Below, one piece after another: positions 1 through 14,600 of a stretch of DNA of 64,000 nucleotides (the stretch's first letter is position 1; each line of letters opens with the position of its first letter). The notes under the pieces are model-generated. The model made no database searches, was not told the DNA's origin, and saw nothing but the letters and a program-made list of their open reading frames with translations. The DNA comes from Effrenium voratum (Eukaryota; Sar; Dinophyceae; Suessiales; Symbiodiniaceae): positions 1-64,000 of the forward strand of contig CAUJNA010003735.1 in assembly GCA_963377175.1 (NCBI GenBank). Reading direction: 5' to 3'. The position numbers and the translations under genes are program-made.

Positions 1-900
1 CCGTGCGGGTGGGTCAACCTCTTTTTTTTGCGAGCTTTTGTGTGGGTCTGGTGGAAGTGCTTCGTGTTGTTTAGAAGCTTTTTGGTGGGCTTGGTGGACT
101 GAAAGTGTTCGACTTCTAGGGGAGCTGAGGACAGCCCAGGTCTGGTGGTCTTTGCCGAAGTCACCTTGGGTTGCATGGTCGAATTCTAGCCTGGCTGCCT
201 CATAGCAACAGAGCCACCCAGGCCCTGCAAAAAAATGAGGAAACTCGGATTTTGAATTGCAGTACCCTTCCATTTGGAACCTTGGCGCCTGCTTGAGGGG
301 CTTTCTTTCGGATGTTGTCCTTCGGCTGTGGAAAACTCCACCGAAAGCACCGGTGCTCCGTGCCCGAAGGATGGCCTCCATCTCTCTCTGAGTGGTTTGA
401 TAGATGGCGCAAGTGGCAGGATTTCAGAAGTCTCCCAGCCTCGGTCGCCCTTGGTGGCCTCATAGAAGTGTGGAGGTATATATTGTTTTGGAGCCTGGCT
501 GCTTGACACTTCCTCAAGCGCAATCTTTGCGGAAATCAGATCAAATCAAAGCGAGCTGCCACATCCATTTTTCACCGTGCCAGCCCCGAGGCTAAGCAAA
601 CGCAGAGGGGCAGCTTCGCGAGAAGGGATTAACTTGGGCGTCCGTTCACTTTGATCAACTGAGGGGCCCTTCAAACAGATCGGTTCTGATTGTTTTTTGG
701 GCAAACTCGAACGAGCTCACCCATTTGTAAGATAAGCTCTATTATAATTTGCCCAGGCGTATGGTAAATCACACAGAAGCCCAAACTGGTTCCCCACCGC
801 CCAAAGCCGGCAAAACACAGTAGCACCTAAATGGCTGAAGGCCCTTCGGTCTTTTTGGTTGGTAAACCTGCTGGGTGCCTGGCGCGCGCGGCGCGCGGAG
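1..900. other. No gene recognised; intergenic or intronic
   Basis: I see no convincing coding island here. Short open frames occur on both strands but none shows a domain pattern, biased composition or consistent splice phase. The stretch probably belongs to an upstream intron of the EF-hand gene, because the first exon I can place (901-942) is internal in character and has no start codon. Confidence 0.5.
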
Positions 901-3900
901 GCGGCCGCCCGTCAAGACGCCCTGGCCTTGGTTTGTGCCCTGGAGCCAACCTGGGAAAGAACTATGGGCCTGGATGGCGTTGGCACGGCGTTTTGACACA
1001 AAGTCTGTACAGGCAGGGGCCAAGCTGAATCTGATTGGTTCAAGACCAATGGTTCGAACTTTTGACAAGTTGGACCATTGTTCAAAGCCAAAGGTTGGAA
1101 CTTTGTGACAAGTCTAGAGCTGCTACTTCTTTGACTTTTGGTTTTACTGGTTGCTAGAGCCAACATTTACTCACTTAGCTTTCGCCACCATAGGCTTGGT
1201 GCTCACTCTAAATCATCCCACATAGCCGGGCGAGTTTCAGGGATGAGCAAGATATGGCCAATGAGCAATCAAACAGATGGGAGGTTTCTCAGCACCAGCC
1301 AGTACTGTTCTTTGAAACATCGCCTCACCCAAAGACCGCCTACTCCGTGTCAGTTCAAATGGTTCATCCAAGAATCACATCAAAGCACGATCCCAGCCCC
1401 GGAAGCATCTCATTGTGAAGTCTCATTGGGAATCGAGTTTCGGATCTTTGACCGTCAAGCCGGAGGCCACCAGCGGCTGTAGCTTTGTCTGGTACCTGAG
1501 AACAGATGACAGGTGTGGAAGCTAGTGCACAACCACGACACACCAAACATGACGGCAACAGAGAGAGGGATGGTCATGGACTCTTTCAGACATTTGGAGA
1601 GCCATGATAAGGGGCTGGTCAAGCGTCCGGTCGATGCCTACCCCCAACGGGAACGCTCCACGGCCCACGGCTTCCGAGCTGCTTCAGTGCCCTATATAAA
1701 TGAAGCGAACCGGTCCACACACCCTGGCAATTGGCGGCAAATGACAGAGTTCCCCTTCTTCTGTTGGGGGATCGATTAGTGCTCGTGTTTGTTTCGCACT
1801 CGCTCAGATGAACAGCCGCGGATTTTTCCAAATCCCTGGCGCTGGCAAATCATTGAAACCGAACCGGAACCGGTGCGAGGTATTGTGAACCACACTGACC
1901 TACTCACTTCCCAAGCTTGGGAGACCATTCTGATAATAGATAATCAGTCCATCCACTTTCAATCTCCGAGGCTTTAATCGCGAGGACATCTTGCGTCGCT
2001 GCGCTGCTGTGGCGAACGAGGGCATCATCGATTTTCAACTGTTTGAAGACATTTTGAAGGAGACGTGCCGAAGCTGCTTTGAAGCCATTCGAAACCATGG
2101 TAGCCAACATATACCCAACGCAATGTTGACCCCATATTTTTCAACTTCCAGCTTATAAATAGGGGATGTTACCCTCCAAAAGTGGTCTGATTCCCAACAT
2201 TTCACCCAGGGAAAGGCACCCTATGAACTGGTTGCTTGATTTATATTGGGTCAACCGACTCGAATGTCTCTCCGATCGACACTTTGGTGGCCTGTTGGCG
2301 GCCGCTTTTCTGAGGACCTCACAGTAGTAGCCGCGGAGGAAGTGCTCGTTTCCAAAGATATGGCGGTGGTGGTCAAATTTTTGGGCAACCCCAAAATGGA
2401 ATCCTGTAAATGGAATCATGGACGATTTAACCTGTCCCCTGGTTCAATTTTAACCCGCATATCTCTGTCCAACGTTCAAGCAGCATGATGGTCAGGGCCC
2501 GGTTTGTTTCTAGGTCGGTAATTTGGAAGAGATGAATGCCACTAGTTTCAATTTGTCCCCAATGATTCACCAGTGCGGTCGATTTTTCTGAATTGACATC
2601 TAGAGTCATTGACGCATTGGCGCGTCCTTGGCTCATCATTGGCCTATTCTCGGCCCATCCTTGGCTTTCAGTTTGGTTTTGTCCTCCTTTTGTGGAGTTG
2701 CTCAGCCAAGAGCGAAGTGGAAGAACCCTGTGTAGGGAAATGGTTGCCAAACTTATAAGTGCGTTAGTTTCGAAATTGGAGGACGCCCCTGTACGGTTGG
2801 CTTCCTTTTGGTTTCCCTTTAGAACCAAAGTTGTTTTGTCCCCCGAGCAAAGGCACACTCACTGCCATTTGGTGAACGGTTTTTCCTACCGTGGATGGAC
2901 GAAATCTTGCACCTAAGAACTCCTGGAAGTTCAATTCCCCCGTAAGTACCAACAAGACATGATTCAGCCATGGTTTCATTTCGTGGTGCGGTTTATGGAT
3001 TTCCTCCGACAGTAGAGTCCCTCCATCCTTTGCCATACTGTGGATGGACAAAATCCTGCACCACTTGGAAACCATGGTTGAACCCATGCTTTGTTGGTCT
3101 TTACGTTGGGGAATCATCCGAAATCAGGGTCTCTGAGGTGGTGCGGTTTCTGGATTTCTTCGAAGAGTAGAATCCCTCCATCCTTTGCCATACTGTGGAT
3201 GGACGAAATTTTGCATCACCTAAGAAACCCTGATGTCTGATGATTCCCCTGTACATACCAACAAACAGTGGTTTCCCGTGGTTTCCAAGTGGTGCGGTTT
3301 CAGGATTTCGCAACCAGTCACACTAGGTTTCGTTCTCGCGTGCCAGGAGCTGTGCAGTCCGCACGTGGACCCGGTAAGGATCTTCTCGAAGAACGTCCCG
3401 ACGGAGGCGCGTTGCCTTTTTCTTTTTTCCGCGGGTGGGTGCAGGGTGGCTCCAATGGGTATGGGTCAAAATAAAACCACCAGGGGACCGCAAGTTTTAG
3501 TCTTTGGTTCCATTTACCAGGGTTCCATTCTGGGTACGCATTTTTGACTCATAGCCAAATGGCATGGCTTCCTTGTGGCTTCCCTTGAAAGCCATCCCAA
3601 GAATGGGTCCACCATTTTGAGAAAGCCCGGTATGGGCATGACTTCTTTCATTTTCGTGTCCTGGGGCTGGAAATGTACACCAAGGGGACACCTCCCAAAG
3701 AGTGTTGGGGGGGGTTCCCAGTCCCCATATCTGGAGTCAGGTTTTCATTTGAAGTTCGCTAAATTTGGACCAGAATCAACCATATGACCTTTGGGCAAAA
3801 GCTGGGTATTGCTGATATACCAGGTTTGCGTGCCTTCCAGGAGTCGAACTTGCACCAAGCAATGTTTGGTGAGGGTGGTTTCAACATGTTTAGGCATTGG

Positions 3901-3961
3901 CCCACCCCTCACTCAGAAGGGGGGCCTATGGACGGGATTTTTTTGAATTGGTGGGAAAGAT

Positions 3962-4000
<39 letters not shown>

Positions 4001-5616
4001 GGAGAGGCAGAGGGACCTAACTCCTGGCATCCCAACACAGTGCCATTCCTCCATGTTCAACCCACAGGGGACTATCCAAACGGAGGAGGAGGTTCCACAC
4101 CAAGACAAAAAATGGACAATTCACCGAACGCCAGATCTAAACATAGAGACAGGCTGGGAAGCCAACACATCCATGGTTTCACCAAACGAGCAAGAACAAA
4201 ACACATACCCCACATGGCTATGAAACTTAAGAGGGGGCCACCTCAAAAAGTGGTTGGCGGACATAAAACCCCAAGCCAAGTGATGCGCACCAGGGGTCCC
4301 TCCCTCAAAAACACACACACACACACACACACACAGACCGCATTTGGCTGTGGGTCAAAACCAATGGTATCCCATTTTAGGGTGCACCACCCATTTTAGT
4401 CTATTTTGGTGGGGATTGGGATGTTCACTGGGGGTGCGGCATTTTGACCCATAGCAATTTGAGTCATTTTCGGAATGCAGGAGGGATGCGCGGAACATTT
4501 TTTTGCCACAGGTCGACTTTCAGGAGCTGCTGGCTGCGGTCAAGGTCGAATGGCTGCAGCGCCTTGGCTTTTTTTTTTTAATCCTTTTGGTTGGGGTGGC
4601 CTGTTACTTCCGTTGGCTGAAATGGATGTTTTTTTTTTTGGTTTCCTCTTTTTTTTTTTCCGGTTTACAGGGAATCGATTGCGCGACTGGAAGCTAGTTT
4701 CATTTTTTGCTGGGGACTTAAGCAAATGAAGGCCTAGTTGCTGGTTTGGATTTTGTCTTACCTACAAACATCAACCCAAACCACCTACATTTGCTTCTGC
4801 CCTTTTCTGCATTCACGTTTGCGTATGCATTCGCGTTTCTGCCTGTGTCTGTGATTGAGTGAATGTTTGCATTGTGTATTCGCGTTTGCATCTATAGTAG
4901 TCATACCATTACGGTTCAGTGTATTTTGTCTGCTTGCGTTGCTCTTACATGTGTGTATCTAATCCCTGCTGCGGGGAATAGCCGGTTCGTGTGTATGCAA
5001 ATATATGTACAGGCATGTACATATCGTATGTGCGGGCGTGTGCATCTGTGTGTGTGTGTGTATGTTGATGCTCATGTAATGTATGTGTGTGTGCGTGTCT
5101 CTGCTTCCCTGTATCTCTCTGTCCATTCGTCCATTTGTCTGTGTGTCTGTCCGTCTTTCTGCCTGTCTATTTGTGTTGGTCTGTCTGTGCGGATGCGCAC
5201 ACGGGAAAAGACGCGGAATTCGACTCTGAGTCATGGAGCCTAGCACAATTGGGTGCGTCTTCAAACAGCAATCCACAAAAAGCTGGTGTCCCTTTGTTTC
5301 CCTTTACCACCCCAAACAGGAAACCATATCCCTTTCCCACTGGCTGACAGCAGGGTTTTGGACTGCAGTTCTTTTGGAAAGGCCTCACTGTTGTGGGATC
5401 CAGGGGTTCACGGTTTATCCAACCACTGTGATGCAAGGGAAATGGGTACGGGTCAAAATACAACCACCAGGAATTGGACCATTTACCAGGGCCCCTTTTG
5501 GAAAGAGGGTACTGACTCCAAAGCGGACAGGCTGATTTTTTCAGAGCCGAGGCTCAGTACTGCGGAGGTGGTGCGGTTGGTACGCGCGATGCTGGAAGGG
5601 GAGATCCATTTGGCAG
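901..5616 (+). CDS. EF-hand gene, exons 1-5
   Basis: The exon at 1985-2059 reads a full EF-like unit: helix DILRRCAAVANEG, then IIDFQLFEDILK, ending at a GA donor in phase 0. Exon 3347-3406 gives ELCSPHVDPVRIFSKNVPTE. Exon 4512-4566 begins after CCACAG and gives VDFQELLAAVKVEWLQRL, the exit helix of an EF-hand. It ends with one extra base that joins the two-base start of 5545-5616 (PRLSTAEVVRLVRAMLEGEI). Exon 901-942 (AAARQDALALVCAL) is only a short helix and is the least certain. The phase agreement between 4566 and 5545 is good evidence that these are true exons. Confidence 0.55.
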
Positions 5617-8600
5617 GCGGGAAGAGAGCTGTTAGTGTCCGCTGATTCAGAGCCAATTTGCAGGGGGAGCCATGGAAAACTCATATAAATGGGCCCCAAG
5701 AATCACTAGTAGTCACGAGTTGGCTGAACTGGCTCCCTTGGCTATGGGGCGGTACCCTCTTTTCAACAATCATGGAAGTCGACAGGGGAGCTTGGCAGGA
5801 GTCCTGCCAAACCCTCTTGCAAGCTTCCATGGAGGGAAGGTAGAGCAAGAATCCTTGCCATAAGTTTCTTGCGAGGTTAAATAAAAAGCACATGACACGT
5901 GGTCTGAGCCCACTTGGACCGCTGGGTCACAGGCCGTGACTCAAATTGTTTCCCCTTAACCTACTTGATGAGTGACTCCGGTGGGTGCAGCCGTTTGGGC
6001 AGTATCGGTCGGGGATGGTACATATTATTGGCCCGGGGGTGGCTGTGTCGGTTGCCATGGCCATGTTGTAGCGGGGTGCCTGCTTCCAAGCGTACACATG
6101 ACGTACACATGACCAGTCGTGAGCAACTGTAAACATTTGCGTTTCGCTGGTCAAAGGGAGCATCCAAACTACACATTCTCTACGTGAGCAGTTGTATGGC
6201 TCGGTGTAACAATGATTCAATGATAGGCAATGCTGGCTGGTGTCAACTGAGAATCTCGTAGAAACCAGTTCGGAGTGCTTTGAACCGTTGCCGAAGCACG
6301 ATTGCTCAATGGCTTGAACCATCTGACCTCTTGACTTTGTTTGGACGCGGATACATACTTTTCTCAAAAGCAACCAGAAAGTGGGGGCCAAAATTAGGGG
6401 CCCTTTCTGATATCCCCTTGAGAAGGTGGTGCAAGGCGGCATGTTTGGCGCTCCGCGGCGGTTTCCGCAGCAACGCCAGCAGCAACATGTGCCGATCTTC
6501 AGCTCAGCGATTCGGATGTGCAAAAGGGATCAGAGGAAGTCGCGTGGCTGTGGAGCACCCCTGGGTTGGGAAAGGGATATGAATCCAAAATGATGTCGTC
6601 TATGCCCAGACTTCCCCCAAGAGCTATAGTTTGGGAAAACAAGGATGAGAGTGGCATGTTGTTATTTCTTTTGCAACCTAATGGAGAAGACAAGCAATGA
6701 GAACCTACTCTGAGGTTCATCAAGCTCAAAAAGCAGCACTCCTTGTGGGGCCAAAATTTGTTTACCCGCATTGGGTTTGTGTTTTTTGGGGGAAGCCCCC
6801 AAATTGTGAGCCAAAACGTGGTCAAGCCAATTTTGTCGCATTTCCTGAGAGCAAACATACAGGGGTATGGCACAAAATAGGGGACCCCTGAAATGGTTTC
6901 TTTTCCTTAGGGTTCCCCTTCAAAACATCCAAAAGAAGGTCCACCTTTTTGAGAAAATCCCACATGAGGCTGCATCAGCATGAACAAATCCTACACACCA
7001 CCGTAGGAGACGGAGCCCTCGCTTTCCCTTATTTGGTTGGTCGTATTGACCGAGGCAGCCCAACCTCAAGTTGCTTCCGGTTAGTTTGCGCCGAGTCAGA
7101 GAGACAAATCCGTATGAAGATTGGGACCCTGAGGCGATCTGGAACCTTGTTTGACTTCTCGTGACTTGCTCTGGGAAGCTTGCCCAGGCTTGCTGTCTTA
7201 TGTGGGAACCTAGGTTGGATCCTTCCTCCATTCCCCTGGCAACTTGCAGTTTCTCATACCTAAATTTCGACCTTTTTAGCCCCTTTCTCGTGGGTTTTAC
7301 CGGTTTTTTGGTGTCTCACCAACAAAACGTTAGTCACTATTGTCCGCACTTTTTAGCTTTTTAGCTTTTTTCGCACTTTTTAGCTTGTAAGCTTTTGGCT
7401 CTTTAGTTGGTGGACCCACAACTTCGTCACTTTTTTCGCAGATCCGAGCAAAAACGAAACGGATCCGCACAGGTGGCGGATGTGTTTTCCCGTTTCGCTC
7501 GGAGGCCTGCAGGCCATCTTTGACTTCAGCCAAGATGGCCTGGTGTCCCCGCAGGACGGGTGTAGCTTGGTGCGATAGGAAGCAAATGACAAGGGCTCCG
7601 GGTGGAGGGGTCCATGGTGGGGGGGGTTGGTGGGGTGGTGGGTGGGCCGGGGTGGGGGGTGGGGGGGGTGCGGGGAGGTTGGTTTGGTTTTTTGTAGGGT
7701 CGGTCCAATTCTCATTCCCGGAGAACCGATGGCATGTTGGAGCCTGCTTTGCCCCACGATTCTTCCCCCTCCCAAGGAACCCACCAGAGAAGTCCCCACG
7801 GCCCAACTCGCGAGACCCTGACAGACCTCACCCACGACCCTTCAGAGTCGCGTCTGCGACCCTCAAACCCGCCATGGCAAAAAAGGCGCACCTGCGGCCC
7901 TGCAGGCTGAAATCCACGTGGCGGAAAGATGCGACGACCTTTTTCGCGCTTTGTCAATTGCAAAGGTATTTTCCAAAGTGCACTGACCAGCGCCAGAGGA
8001 CTGTTGTTACTGCAGATCAGAGGCTCTTACAATTGTCCAAAGGGTTAGCTAAAAAAACATGTCATGGTTTTCTTTTGGTGGAGCAGCCAATGTTTTATGG
8101 CTTGAACATCTAGTTGGAACCTCGGGTGCATTGCCAAGTAGACCCGAGCTTTGAGGCAAGTTTGCAGGTCAGAAGTCTAATGTGCTACCCTGACCGCAGC
8201 TGCCCTGACTCCACCGGGTTTCCCCCCTTCCTTTTGCTCCCACAAAGTTTAGCTTTGGTCTCTGCCGGAAGCCAAATGGCTTCGGAGCCTCGGAGCCTCA
8301 GTTCCGACGAGTTCGAAAGTTTCGGACTTTCGTCACTTGGGTTTGGACCAGGTTCTTGCTGCGAGCGATGCAGGGAATGAGAGTTGGAATGACCCCAAAA
8401 AAAAACCTCCGGGGCCAAAGCCTGAGTTCATTCCCACCTTCCCTATACTTATCGCGCCGATCGCAAGTCTTAGCGGTAAACCAACCATTTTGGTGGTAAA
8501 AAAACAACATCAAGTTTGGGGACTTGTTTTCTTTCCCGGCCGTCCGCTCGATAAACAGCTTGGGGACGATGTTTTTTTTGGCGGTCCACGCGGGAAGTGC

Positions 8601-11600
8601 GCACAACAAAGCCACAGGGAAAAAAACCAGAACCCCCACCCCACCCCCCACCCCCCACCCCCAACCCCCTTGGAAAATAATGGTGTTGCGGGGGTTTCCT
8701 CGAACTCGGCCGCCCGGAGGCGCCGAGAATTTGTTTTCTCGCGGCGCCAGGAGTTGCAGCAGGCGATGCAGCTGCTGCAGCCGGGGCTGTCAGAGGAGAG
8801 GGCGCCGGCGAGTTTTTTCTTTTTGGGTGGGGGGTGGGGGGTGGGGGGTGGGGGGTGGGGGGTGGGGTGGGGGTTCTTGTTTTATCCTGTGGCTTTGTTG
8901 TGCTCATAGGTGTCCTTTGTGGTTGGCTTGCTTTAAAAAATAGAGGGCGATTCCTGGTTTAGATGGGGTTTATTCCATTTACCAGGGCCATCTAATTTTT
9001 GCAAAAGACCACCTATGTTTATGCTAAAGACGTTTGGAGGGCAGGTTCTGAATTCGGGAGCCGTTCGTTTTTTGAAGCTCCCTCACATGGGAGGCTCGGT
9101 TCTGACGGCTCATAGGCATAGCTTTTTGGAGGGTGAACTTGTTGGTTTTGTCGGGTTTTGTCCCGAAAAGGAAGCTAAAGGGAAGCCAATCATTTTCTGG
9201 GGTTTCCAATCCCATTTAATTTGAGGCAGCCAACAAAATGAGGTCCATTCAACTTTTCCGGCAAAGGTACGAAGCCTTTGCAACCGTCCTGGAGCAAGCA
9301 AGCATGTTTTTGTTTGCGTATCTCGTACCGTGGATGGACGAAATCCACTTCGCCTCATCCAAGAAACCCTGGTTGCTGATGATCCCCTGCAAATACCCAC
9401 CAAGAATGGTTTCAACCATGGCTTCAAAGTGGTGCGCAGCCATTTGTGTGTGTTGCTCGGGAAGCCATTGAAAGGGAGCACAAAGGTTATGGATCCCGAG
9501 TCAAAGAATAAAAGGACTGCCACCTAAAAGGACCGCACGGGTACAGCTCGAAGCGCACGGGTTCAATTCGCTTGCTCAGGAGCGAGCCCAGCACCTAGGC
9601 TCCTTGATTGCGCCCGAGGGGCAGGCAGGGCGGAGGAGAGAAAGGGACGTGGAGCCTGAAAGGAAGCCCTTGGGCCATTCTGTAGTGGGAATGCTTGACA
9701 TTGCCCTATTTGGGCAGTGAACATTGTTCCCACTTCCAATTATTTGGTGCATTTTGCCAAGGGATGTTAGGACGTCAAGCTTTTTGCCAACTATTGGGTT
9801 TTCCATTAAACAACAGGCCGGCGAGCTAACCGGGCAGCATGGAGGTCACTAAAAGTTAAACTTTTAGCAGAGTTCGCAACCGAGAAACTCGTGTGTGTCA
9901 TCCGCTGGCTCCAATGGGACGGATCCATCCCACCAATCCCCCAAGCATGGCTTTCGGCTTTCGGCGTGGAAGTCCGGTGTTCTCTACCGGCCTGAGTTTT
10001 CCAGTAGGCAAGGACCCACTTTATACCTTTTCTGCAAAGCACGAGGAAGGACTGATGTCATCAACCGTTTTGGGTGTACCCCTAATTGTTCCGCTTTATA
10101 TGATATGTGATACACATGTGTATATATATATATATATATTATCTATAACCATAGCTGGAGCTATGCAGGAATTATACCCCAAAGAATGCCCCTCAGATAC
10201 CCGGCAAACAATCATGGAAGCTCAATTTCTTGAAGGGTTTCGGACTGCTTTCCTATGGAAGACCCGAAGCGTCCGGGGTAGGGTTGCCCCAGGCTTCTGA
10301 GCGCCAAGTCCCGAGAGTTTGGTGAACTTCCGGTTTCCCAACAGGAAGGGAACCGCATGGGCTTGTCTATGTTTAGGACCCCTGGTTGGTTGGTTGGGTT
10401 GGGTTGGTTGGTTGGTCGGTCGGTTGGTTGGTTTTTAAAGGGACAGCAAAGGAAACCACCTATTTCGGGGGTTCCCCATACTGTGCAAAACAAACAGCAA
10501 CATCGTGTACCAGATGATCGGTGACTTATCCCATTTTATTTGCAGCATCCATCCGGACTGCAGGATTTTGTCATCCACAGTATGGTTGGCCATCACTATG
10601 ACTATGTCACCCTTGGTGTTGCGCCCTACCAACAGCATTTCTGTGATAAACATGGTTCCCTATTTGGTGCCAAGGTTCCCCGAAATTCCCCATGGGTCCC
10701 TGTGGTTCACTATAGTTACTGCTGCAGTCGAGAAAGCGTCGGCCTGGCACTTACAGGTAAGTGGTTAGCAAGCCTGGTTCTGACCCACCTTTCAAGGAGA
10801 CCAACCAGGGCGTTTCGATGGCAGGCAACCAATGCGATCATCACAAACGGGAGCACCTATGTCAGCAACCATGGTCTTTTCTGGGTAAGGCTTACCCACA
10901 CACAGCTGACGTACGCGGACAAGGGGTTTATCTCCACTTCTGTGATACTTGTGGGAATCTCCCCCTCTAGAAAAAGGGGGTTCGTCTTGGGAAGGTCTTT
11001 TTGTTGTGTCACGGAAGTGGATTCCAATTCAACCACAGCCCTGAACCATGGCTTTTCCTGGGTGACGGTGGCCGCATCCGCTAGTTCCCAACCTTAAAAC
11101 CCGCCTTTTTGAGGGGTACCCCAAAAAACGACGAGAAGCCCCATTTGGCTTCCTTTGGGTTTTCGCTCCAAGCAAACCGGGGGTCAATCCCGCGGATCGA
11201 TGGCAGCGATCGATGGCAGGAACTGAGCTTCGCCGCCATCATCGACCGCCTGCTGCGCTTCGCGCCGCGGAGGTTGGAGGGCGCCGCCGCGGAGTGCCGC
11301 CCGCTGCGGGAGGGACCTTTGGCGCGAGTGGAGACGGGCGGACGCGGGCACATGTTCGGACCCCAAGGTTGACTTGAACCGCCCATCCAGGGTTTCCCTG
11401 TTGGGGGAAATCACTCAATTTTGGGTTTAGGATGTTTAGGTGCAAAGATCCACGTGGGTCAGCTCCAGGGGGCGTCCATGAATCCCGCAACGCGAGCGTG
11501 GAACCCAAAGGGGACACGAAAGGATATTCTTTTCAACAAACATGGACGCATAGGGCTATCCTTTCCTACAGGAGCACAAAGAGGCTTGCTGCCAGACCAG

Positions 11601-14600
11601 TGGCACATGCAGAGGGCCACTGAAGGAGAACACAAGAGCCACACAATGCGAAGCGGCGCGATGTCTGAAGCACAAATCCAGCGTCGAGTTTCTTCAGTTG
11701 AAGCCCAAGGCTTGTTTATCACCCTCAGTCCTTGTCGCCGGTGGAGAAGAGGGTTAGTAGGTGGGACACAAGCCGAATAGCAGGCGCTCTCTACCCAATG
11801 AATCCGGGCCAAAGGGAGCCCTGAAGGTCGCTGATGGACGGTGCGGTTGCGGCAGAATCCGACCACTGCCTCAATCTTTCCATCGCGATTCTGGCTCTGC
11901 GCTACCCCCTCCCCATTGAAATCACGAACGCGCAGACGCAAAGAATTCCACCAGTCTCTTCCATCCCACAGGTTGCAAGGGATCCTGACTGGGGATCCTG
12001 ATTTAGACGATTTGCCTCGTCAAGGGACCTCCTACGTGGTAGCTCGGATTGCCGGTTTGAGGATTTGCACCCCTGGTTCTTGATTCACCCCAAGAGACAC
12101 GCAAATTTGGGGGTCCATCTTGAAACCACCATTCCAAACCACCGAATGAGCCACAAGCAATGCGCCTGGATAGATGAGGCGAGCAGACGGTCCCAGCCGT
12201 ACTTGGGTTCGGCGGCCAGGTGGTCGTTATGACTCGCTTGAGGTTCAGTCGCATCGAATGATTTGTGGCGAAAAGAGCCCTTCCACAGGGTTCATTTATA
12301 GTCAACTCCCGAAAGACCCCCGAAAGAATGGCGGTCTTCCTGTCAGCTCTTGAAACCAACGTTCAGGGTACCGAGCCCCAAACATTGAGAGGCCATGTAG
12401 GTGGTTTCCTTTCTTGCCGGTGCGAGCAGGGAAGGAGAATTGGAATGACCCCGAACGAAAAGCCATCCATGTCCCCTTTTGGTTTCCTATATTCGGGAAT
12501 CCCAAAGCGGGTTCATTCCATGCAACTCCTTCCCTACGTCTCGCACCGATCGCAAGCGCGCCGAGGCCTGCTGCGATGGGCCGCGCCTTCGGATGGCTCG
12601 CCCTACACGGCGCTGCTGAGGTTCTTCCAGGCCTTTGATGAGGCCTTTGATGAGGGGACGAGGGGACGAGGGGACGAGGGTGAGGGGGGTTTGCGGGTTT
12701 TCGGGTTTGGTGGGGATCCCTTCTGGCGATGTTTTTGGTTTTAGAGCAGGGGATTTGCTTTTGTAAGGGGTCTACGGGGGATCCCTTACTTGTGTTATTT
12801 CTTTGACGTTACTGTTTCCGCGGTTAGTTTAGAAGGAAACCGAAGGGAAGCCGCCGATTTGTTGGGTCCCGGTAGCAAGAATCGATACGGGTGGATCTGG
12901 TGAGGCTGAATGGCAAGCCCAGAGAGGGAGGGACACCGCAGGTTTGTTCAAACACATGTTTTCACTTGGGTTTGTCTCAAAATTCCAAATAGGGCCTTCC
13001 TTCAAAACCAAGCCAACTGGTAGAAAACACAGAGACCCACTTGTTTGAAACCGCAGATTCTTGCTGGTGCTCAGCAGGGAATGAGGGAATGAACCTGAAG
13101 CTTCCTTAAAGGAAACCAAATCGGGGATGGATGGTTTTGAGTTGGGCGTCATTCCATGTCTCCCGCTCGCGAACATTGGTCCCAGCCTGCCGACTGCGCC
13201 AGGACTGCGATGGGGTCCTTTCGATCGAGGAGGCGGTCCAGGGATTGCGGCAGGTGCAAGAGCCGCCCGGTGAGGATGGGTTGGATTTGGGCTGGTGGCC
13301 CTTTGGGCCCGGTGCATGGTTGTGGGTCGAAAATGGTTAACCCCAAAATTGCCCTGAGAAATGGAACACAAAGACCAGCGGCCGCTTGGATGCATTTTGA
13401 GCCGTAGCACAGGTGAAGAAGAAGGTGGCCAGTGGTTGCCCAACCCCGGGGCCGCTCGTTTTGTCTTTGGAGGTATTTTTTTTGGTAGAGCAGGTTGGGG
13501 GTAATTAGTTTTCCGGGGAGCCAAACGGGGATGCCGCCCGGCCAACTACTCAGTCCCCCTGCTTGCTTGGAACAAAGCTGTCAAGCCGGGAGACAGAGAG
13601 GGAGAGAGAGAGATAGTTTTTTTGGGTTCTCAAGATATCATTTGGGGGCAGTTTCCACCAAGAGGGTACTGGGAGTCCCAGGCCCTTTTTTGCTGGTTGG
13701 CTTCTTTCCCAAGCCCCAACAAAGGGCACGCGCCGCCAATGTTTCGCAAGGACCGGACCCCCCCCGAGGTCGCCGGGCGGTTTTTTGGAGCAGATGCGCG
13801 GCATCGTCGCCAGGCTCGGATTCCATGAAGGGGGGGGGGTGATTGGGCGGGTTGGAGGGGGGTTGGAGGCGAGGATTGGGAAGGTTGGAGGCGAGGATTG
13901 GGAGGGTTTGGGGGAGGGCGGGGGGGGAATTGAATGAGGACCCTCGGCCATGTTTGTTTGTGGCTCCGTCGTCGCGTCAACGCGCGCCCCACAGCGCGCT
14001 TTCCCCACTGGCACGGACGCAAGAAGCCCTAAAACTATGGTAATTCACAGGGATCGAGTGTGTCTTCCCGGCAAGCGTCCAATGTATTTGTTCACATCGT
14101 TTCAGCATGTCGCCTGCCGCTTCGCTCCAGCAGCACACATGCTGGCGAATGATAAGCACACCCGCTCAAGCAGAACCCATGCCCAAGCAACACACACACA
14201 CACACACATGCTGGCCAATGATAAGCACGCCCGGTCAAGCAGAACTTACGCCCAAGGAGCACACATGGTGGTTAATGATAAGCACAGAAACCATGCCCAA
14301 GCAGCATACATGGTGGCCAACAACAAGCACGCCCGCTCAAGCGGAACCAATGCCCAAGCAGCACACATGGTGGCAAATGGTAAGCACACCCGCTCAAGGA
14401 GAACCCATGCCCAAGCAGCACACATGCTGGCCAATGATAAGCACACCCGCTCAAGCAGAACCCACGCTCAGCACTGCCAACCACATGGTAAGCACACCCG
14501 CTCAAGAGCACCCGCCCAGCACTGTATCCATGCCAGCCACATGGTAAGCACACACTCTATCCATGCCAGCCACATGGTAAGCACACCCGCTCAAGAGCAC

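Noticed and set aside
6436..6500. Possible extra exon of the EF-hand gene (GMFGAPRRFPQQRQQQ)
   Set aside because: Phase would allow it, but all three frames are open and direct joining of 5616 to 7505 already gives a sensible EF-hand unit.
5927..6523. 198-codon open frame on the - strand
   Set aside because: Cysteine-rich low-complexity composition, no domain, opposite to the host genes; probably chance.
10540..11097. 185-codon open frame on the + strand
   Set aside because: No domain pattern, composition like the surrounding intron, and no fit to the phase of neighbouring exons.
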